Assembly: GCA_947039275.1 (NCBI GenBank)
Contig: CAMQYL010000036.1
Coordinates: 1-25,885, forward strand
DNA length: 25,885 bases
From: Amulumruptor sp947039275
GTDB lineage: Bacteria; Bacteroidota; Bacteroidia; Bacteroidales; Muribaculaceae
Direction of reading: 5' to 3'
Of the stretch, positions 22,765-25,885 are shown in pieces; position 1 is the first letter of the stretch; each line of letters opens with the position of its first letter. A model generated the notes under the pieces. That model saw only the letters and a program-made list of their open reading frames with translations. It was not told the origin of the DNA and did no database searches. Made by a program: the position numbers and the translations under genes.

Positions 22765-23481
22765 ATGAACCAGTTTCAAAACTATAATGACAACGCCCAC
22801 AGCGACACACAATATGTCGTGGGCAACCCTGTGTCACAGGTGATGAAGCGTGTGTACCTGAAGATGTTCCTCGGTATGCTCGTCACAGCCTTCGTGTCGA
22901 TGTGGGGTGCTTCATCGGCAGCATATCTCAACTTCATGTTCACCCATTCGTGGGGCATGTGGCTGCTCTTAGGCGTTGAAATCGTGCTTGTGATAGCCAT
23001 TTCAGGTGCCATAAACAAACTGTCATCGGCTGCTGCCACGGCGTTGTTCTACCTGTTTGCCGTGGTCAACGGACTATCCCTCGCGCCTATTTTCCTTATA
23101 TACACAGGTGCAAGCATCGTCAAGACATTCTTCATTACAGCCGGCACATTCGGCGCGATGAGCATCTACGGCTTCTTTACCACCAAGGACCTGTCAAAGA
23201 TGGGTTCCATCCTCTTCATGGCTCTTATCGGCTTGATTATCTGTATCGTGGTCAACATGATATGGCCCAGCGACACTTTCGGCTGGATCATCAGCGGTGC
23301 AGGTGTGCTGATTTTCGTGGGTCTGACCGCATGGGACACCCAGCAGATCAAGAACATGGCTCTGATGTCGCCATCAGCGAGCGTAGGCAGACTCGCCACG
23401 ATAGGTGCCCTGACGCTCTATCTTGACTTTATTAACCTCTTCCTCTACCTGTTGAGATTCTTCGGCTCGCAGCGTGACTGA
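22765..23481 (+). CDS. Bax inhibitor-1/YccA family membrane protein
   Basis: The 238-residue protein has a short hydrophilic N-terminus (MNQFQNYNDNAHSDTQ) and seven hydrophobic helices: for example VYLKMFLGMLVTAFVSMW, then WLLLGVEIVLVIAIS, ALFYLFAVVNGLSLAPIF, TAGTFGAMSIYGF and a late ALTLYLDFINLFLYLLRFFG. The last helix with YLDFINLFLYLLR is the family signature. Relatives act as pH-sensitive calcium leak channels or interact with the FtsH protease (YccA). The ATG at 22765 is used; an upstream TTG (22726) would overlap the -7 box. The 3' end overlaps the next gene by eight bases. Confidence 0.88.
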   Translation: MNQFQNYNDNAHSDTQYVVGNPVSQVMKRVYLKMFLGMLVTAFVSMWGASSAAYLNFMFTHSWGMWLLLGVEIVLVIAISGAINKLSSAAATALFYLFAVVNGLSLAPIFLIYTGASIVKTFFITAGTFGAMSIYGFFTTKDLSKMGSILFMALIGLIICIVVNMIWPSDTFGWIISGAGVLIFVGLTAWDTQQIKNMALMSPSASVGRLATIGALTLYLDFINLFLYLLRFFGSQRD

Positions 23482-23971
23482 TGAGGTGATACTTCTGCGC
23501 CGACGCATCGACAGGCTGCCATCAGACAGCCGTCGACAGGCTGAGAGGGCAGCCGTCAGTGAGCTGCTCCGAGAGGCGTTTGGCTGCGAAGTCACTCTAT
23601 TGCATGACCCGTGCGGGAGACCTTCGGTCGAAGGTTTCCCGCACTTCATATCCATAAGCCATAGCCGGCATGAGGCTGTGCTGGCAGTCAGTGCTGGCAG
23701 TCCTGTCGGCGTGGATATAGAGACGTGGCGCGATGCGCTCGTCACCACTGCCCATAAGTGGCTGACGCCCTCGCAGCTGGCGCATATCCACACCCCCCTT
23801 GGCTACCTAAAGGCATGGACCGCCAAGGAAGCCATCTACAAGGTGATGCCGGTCCAGCCCCCCGGTCTGATAGACATCCCCCTGCCGCATCTCGGCGAGG
23901 AAAGCCCCTACGAGGTCAGCTGGGAGGGCGACGAAGAGTGCCTGCTGGCTGTCGCAATCCCCAAACAGTAG
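23474..23971 (+). CDS. 4'-phosphopantetheinyl transferase (short Sfp-type)
   Basis: The 165-residue protein transfers the phosphopantetheine arm of coenzyme A to a carrier-protein serine. Motifs are FISISHSRHEAVLAVS (58-73), VGVDIE with Asp81 and Glu83 for magnesium, and WTAKEAIYKVM (115-125) with the catalytic KE pair. The N-terminal 35-40 residues seen in most Sfp-type enzymes are short here. It starts with GTG at 23474, inside the Bax-inhibitor gene, and no ATG lies in frame nearby. Its TAG stop (23969-23971) is formed by a GTAGGG repeat head. The carrier-protein partner is not in the window. Confidence 0.85.
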   Translation: MTDEVILLRRRIDRLPSDSRRQAERAAVSELLREAFGCEVTLLHDPCGRPSVEGFPHFISISHSRHEAVLAVSAGSPVGVDIETWRDALVTTAHKWLTPSQLAHIHTPLGYLKAWTAKEAIYKVMPVQPPGLIDIPLPHLGEESPYEVSWEGDEECLLAVAIPKQ

Positions 23972-23990
23972 GGACGCGGCGTGCCGCGTC
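23968..23990. repeat. REP-like single arm overlapping the transferase stop codon
   Basis: The head GTAGGG is followed by the palindrome GACGCGGCGTGCCGCGTC (23973-23990, the head and palindrome sharing one G). No inverted partner is seen downstream. The TAG of the head ends the phosphopantetheinyl transferase gene. Confidence 0.8.
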
Positions 23991-24053
23991 ACCAAACGCA
24001 GTATCCCTTGTCTGTAACAATCAGGGTGTTGCGAAACTGGAAATTCCGCAATC

Positions 24054-24140
24054 TGTAGGGACATGCCATGGCATGTCAGCCAAACAGACGGATAATTGCA
24101 AATGTTACGGAACGCTGACATGCCATGGCATGTCCCTACA
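24054..24140. repeat. REPIN-like paired inverted repeat with extended arms
   Basis: Arms 24054-24080 and 24114-24140 are perfect 27-base inverted copies around 33 bases. The stem is ACATGCCATGGCATGT and the inner end is CAGC rather than the CC seen elsewhere; both arms share the change. Confidence 0.9.
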
Positions 24141-24183
24141 CTAGTCATATGGCGTATAAGAATAGCCAATACAATTTGAGTCT

Positions 24184-25233
24184 ATGATGGAAACAAACAA
24201 TGATAACGACATACAGCCCAAGCGCGTGCTGATTATCGGCGGAGGCGGCTTCATAGGCGGCTTCATCGCAGCCGAGTCGCTGCGGCGCGGCTATGAGACA
24301 TGGGTGGCTGTCAGGGAGACGACCTCGCGCAGGTATCTTCAAGACGCCGCGTTGCGGTTTGTCACCCTCGACTATGACAATCCCGCGCAGATGGCATCGG
24401 CATTGACCTCCGCGCTGCCGGAAGGGGAGAAGTGGGACTATATCGTCTACAACCTCGGAGCGACAAAGTGTGCCAACTTCGCAGATTTCAACCGCATCAA
24501 CTTCGGCTATCTGCGAGCGGTGGTAGATGTCATCCGCGCCAACGGGCTGACACCGGAGGCGTTCCTCTACATGAGCAGTCTCAGCGCACTCGGTCCTGGT
24601 GACGAGAAAGGCTATCAGCCCTATGCAGGGGATACTATTCCGCAGCCCAACACCAAGTACGGACTGTCGAAAATCAAGGCTGAAACCTACTTGCAGACGC
24701 TGCCCGATTTTCCCTGGATCATATTCCGTCCGACGGGGGTCTATGGTCCCCATGAGCAGGACTATCTGATGATGATCAAGTCGATAGATTCTCATGTGGA
24801 CTTCGGCGTGGGCTTCCGCAAGCAGCTCCTGACATTTATCTACGTGGAGGACCTTGCCAAAGCCATTTTCGATGCCCTGCCGTCACAAAAAGCCCTGCAC
24901 CATGCCTACATCATATCCGAGCCGAGGGCATACACGCAGCGCGAGTTCCGCAGCCTCGTGGCGCGTCTGCTGGGAGGCAGATGGGTAATCCCTGTCAAGC
25001 TGCCCCTATGGGCGACATACCTTGTCTCCGCCGTCGCTGAGAAGATAGGGGTGATGCGGCTGAAACCCTCCACCCTCAACCGCGACAAGTATATAATAAT
25101 GCGTCAGCGCAACTGGTCATGCGATGTCAGCGATGCCGAGCGCGACTTCGGCTTCCGCGCCCCAACATCTCTTGAAGAGGGACTGGCTGCGACCATCCGC
25201 GAGTACCTTGCCGCTAAAAAACAAAAGAAATGA
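24184..25233 (+). CDS. NAD-dependent epimerase/dehydratase (extended SDR family)
   Basis: The 349-residue protein has the nucleotide-binding motif GGGGFIGG (19-26) in VLIIGGGGFIGGFIAAES, the strand-end YNLGATK, the segment LYMSSLSALG with the catalytic serine, and YGLSK with Tyr159 and Lys163 (TKYGLSKIKAE). IIFRPTGVYGPHE and LTFIYVEDLAKAIF are the usual substrate-side motifs. Relatives act on nucleotide sugars or steroid-like substrates; the substrate here is unknown. A strongly hydrophobic patch (LPLWATYLVSAVAEKIG) near residue 270-290 suggests membrane contact. The start may be either ATG at 24184 or 24187. Its stop overlaps the next ATG. Confidence 0.85.
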   Translation: MMETNNDNDIQPKRVLIIGGGGFIGGFIAAESLRRGYETWVAVRETTSRRYLQDAALRFVTLDYDNPAQMASALTSALPEGEKWDYIVYNLGATKCANFADFNRINFGYLRAVVDVIRANGLTPEAFLYMSSLSALGPGDEKGYQPYAGDTIPQPNTKYGLSKIKAETYLQTLPDFPWIIFRPTGVYGPHEQDYLMMIKSIDSHVDFGVGFRKQLLTFIYVEDLAKAIFDALPSQKALHHAYIISEPRAYTQREFRSLVARLLGGRWVIPVKLPLWATYLVSAVAEKIGVMRLKPSTLNRDKYIIMRQRNWSCDVSDAERDFGFRAPTSLEEGLAATIREYLAAKKQKK

Positions 25234-25514
25234 GCCTCCCGACACCTAAAATCCATTTGCCGCTGTGGGTGGGTATCCTGCTGCTTGTGCTGATATTGCC
25301 GGCATTCATGTTTCCGGCTATGTTGCAGTCATCCATGGCATCGGGCGATGACACCGTCAAGACGCTTGTCATGCTCTACCCCGTGGCAGTCATCCTCTAC
25401 GGCATAGTGTCGTGGCTCTGTTACGTCAAAGAGCGCATGCTCCTGTTTTGGATACTTGTAGTGATGATGGCTCTGACCGATATTATGATGTTTGTGATAT
25501 GTCCTATTTACTAA
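25230..25514 (+). CDS. Small three-helix membrane protein, unknown
   Basis: A 94-residue protein with three hydrophobic segments (about 12-32, 46-66 and 69-90) and a short charged loop (YVKERM) between the second and third. No family is recognised. It begins in the ATGA overlap (25230-25233) with the epimerase gene, so the two are co-translated and may work together at the membrane; this is an inference. Confidence 0.7.
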   Translation: MSLPTPKIHLPLWVGILLLVLILPAFMFPAMLQSSMASGDDTVKTLVMLYPVAVILYGIVSWLCYVKERMLLFWILVVMMALTDIMMFVICPIY

Positions 25515-25544
25515 AAATGCTGCAATAAATGTTAAAAATTCAAG

Positions 25545-25588
25545 TGTAACAACATTGTAACATGATTGTGATAACTGTGTAACAAGAG
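25545..25588 (+). promoter_or_regulatory. 11-base periodic TGTAACA array (candidate operator)
   Basis: Four units start at 25545, 25556, 25567 and 25578, exactly 11 bases apart. Three read TGTAACA and the third reads TGTGATA. Being on one face of the helix, they suit cooperative binding of a regulator. They end six bases before a -7 box (25594-25601). Confidence 0.55.
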
Positions 25589-25593
25589 TTCCA

Positions 25594-25601
25594 TACTTTT
25601 G
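25594..25601 (+). promoter_or_regulatory. -7 promoter box before a gene-free stretch
   Basis: TACTTTTG matches TAnnTTTG. There is no good -33 box at 19-21 bases (nearest TTG ends 25 bases upstream), which fits a promoter that needs an activator. Confidence 0.45.
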
Positions 25602-25607
25602 TGATGT

Positions 25608-25761
25608 GAAAAATGAAGTAACAAGTTTACTTGAAGATAGACGTTATCACAAAGACACACTTGAAAAAGTAATTATTGATCATCATAGTAATTAAGACTA
25701 TTACATTAATCTCATTGTAGCGACCCGCTTGTCGAAGAGACACGCGGGTTTCGTGCTTTTT
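25608..25761 (+). ncRNA. Candidate small RNA or leader between -7 box and terminator
   Basis: About 150 bases from the expected start after the -7 box to a hairpin and T run. Every ATG is followed at once by a stop (for example ATGTGA and ATGAAGTAA), so no protein is likely. It contains CAAGT-TT-ACTTG and GTTATCACAA (25643-25652), the inverted copy of a sequence upstream of the promoter (25566-25575). The transcript itself is inferred. Confidence 0.3.
25723..25761 (+). terminator. Hairpin terminator
   Basis: ACCCGC (25723-25728) pairs with GCGGGT (25744-25749), and a run of five T (25757-25761) follows a few bases later. It lies just before a GTAGGG palindrome. Confidence 0.55.
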
Positions 25762-25790
25762 GTAGGGACATGCCACGGCATGTCCCTACA
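25761..25790. repeat. REP-like element, compact form
   Basis: One palindrome carries heads on both sides: TGTAGGG, the stem word ACATGCCACGGCATGT, then CCCTACA, giving a 14-pair stem. This is the family reduced to a single hairpin with no spacer. Confidence 0.88.
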
Positions 25791-25830
25791 ACTGAGAATA
25801 TCCAACCACCATATTAAAATCGTGGCGGGA

Positions 25831-25885
25831 TGGACATTTGGGGTGATGAAATGTCATAAAAAAGTATCATGTGGACATTTGGGGT
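25831..25885. repeat. Direct repeats at window end, possible mobile-element terminus
   Basis: TGGACATTTGGGGT occurs at 25831-25844 and again at 25872-25885, 41 bases apart. Between them, AAATGTC (25849-25855) is an inverted match to GACATTT (25833-25839). Repeated terminal sequences of this kind are found in some insertion sequences such as the IS21 family. The window stops here, so no transposase can be seen. Confidence 0.4.

Noticed and set aside
7901..24140. CRISPR array formed by the repeated ACATGCC words
   Set aside because: Copies lie kilobases apart as inverted pairs between different genes. There are no regularly spaced direct repeats with spacers and no cas gene.
7850..24150. Several small frames containing the peptides RDMPWHV or TCHGMS
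   Set aside because: These peptides are translations of the palindromic repeat itself, so they are not evidence of genes.

Overview
The window looks like a Bacteroidales chromosome, possibly a Muribaculaceae relative. The evidence is Bacteroidetes-type promoters (TAnnTTTG -7 boxes, some with an upstream TTG), weak ribosome binding sites, a Bacteroidetes-type Tra module and BspA-like, EttA, Mrp and TrmD proteins of Bacteroidales type. No rRNA or tRNA gene was seen. All calls come from reading the sequence, with no database search.

Region 1 (1 to about 7690) is the end of an integrated CTnDOT-like conjugative element. The plus strand carries the tail of the tra operon: traN (3' end), traO, a primase-N-domain-like protein, traP, traQ and a GH24-type lysozyme, most joined by ATGA overlaps. 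A hairpin at 3029-3064 separates this from a convergent minus-strand operon (6819 to 3071) that holds PcfK, PcfJ and seven small proteins. After that comes a nearly gene-free tail with a possible promoter / small ORF / strong terminator unit (7056-7536) and a candidate attachment core (CTACTTTTGC, 7683-7692).

Region 2 (about 7693 to 25885) is resident chromosome with mostly housekeeping genes: ettA, a DEAD-box helicase, trmD (convergent to the helicase), an outer-membrane beta-barrel protein, kup, an aspartate-type aminotransferase, a BspA-like leucine-rich-repeat protein, trmB, an Mrp-family ATPase, argS, a Bax-inhibitor-1 family protein overlapping a phosphopantetheinyl transferase, and an NAD-dependent epimerase coupled to a small membrane protein. 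There are several tRNA and translation genes (ettA, trmD, trmB, argS), but they are spread over separate transcription units.

The most striking structure is in the gaps between region 2 genes. A family of REP/REPIN-like elements occurs in ten places: each has a fixed GTAGGG head followed by a short palindrome, usually as two inverted copies 30-50 bases apart. The palindrome differs between copies but matches within a copy, and one pair shows a compensatory base change. Two copies supply the TAG stop codon of the preceding gene. Two further gaps (11196-11430 and 13209-13456) hold larger nested inverted-repeat composites. None of these repeats occurs in the conjugative element. The window ends with an 11-base periodic TGTAACA array, a -7 box and a terminator with no ORF between them, which may be a regulated small RNA, followed by direct repeats that may mark another mobile element.
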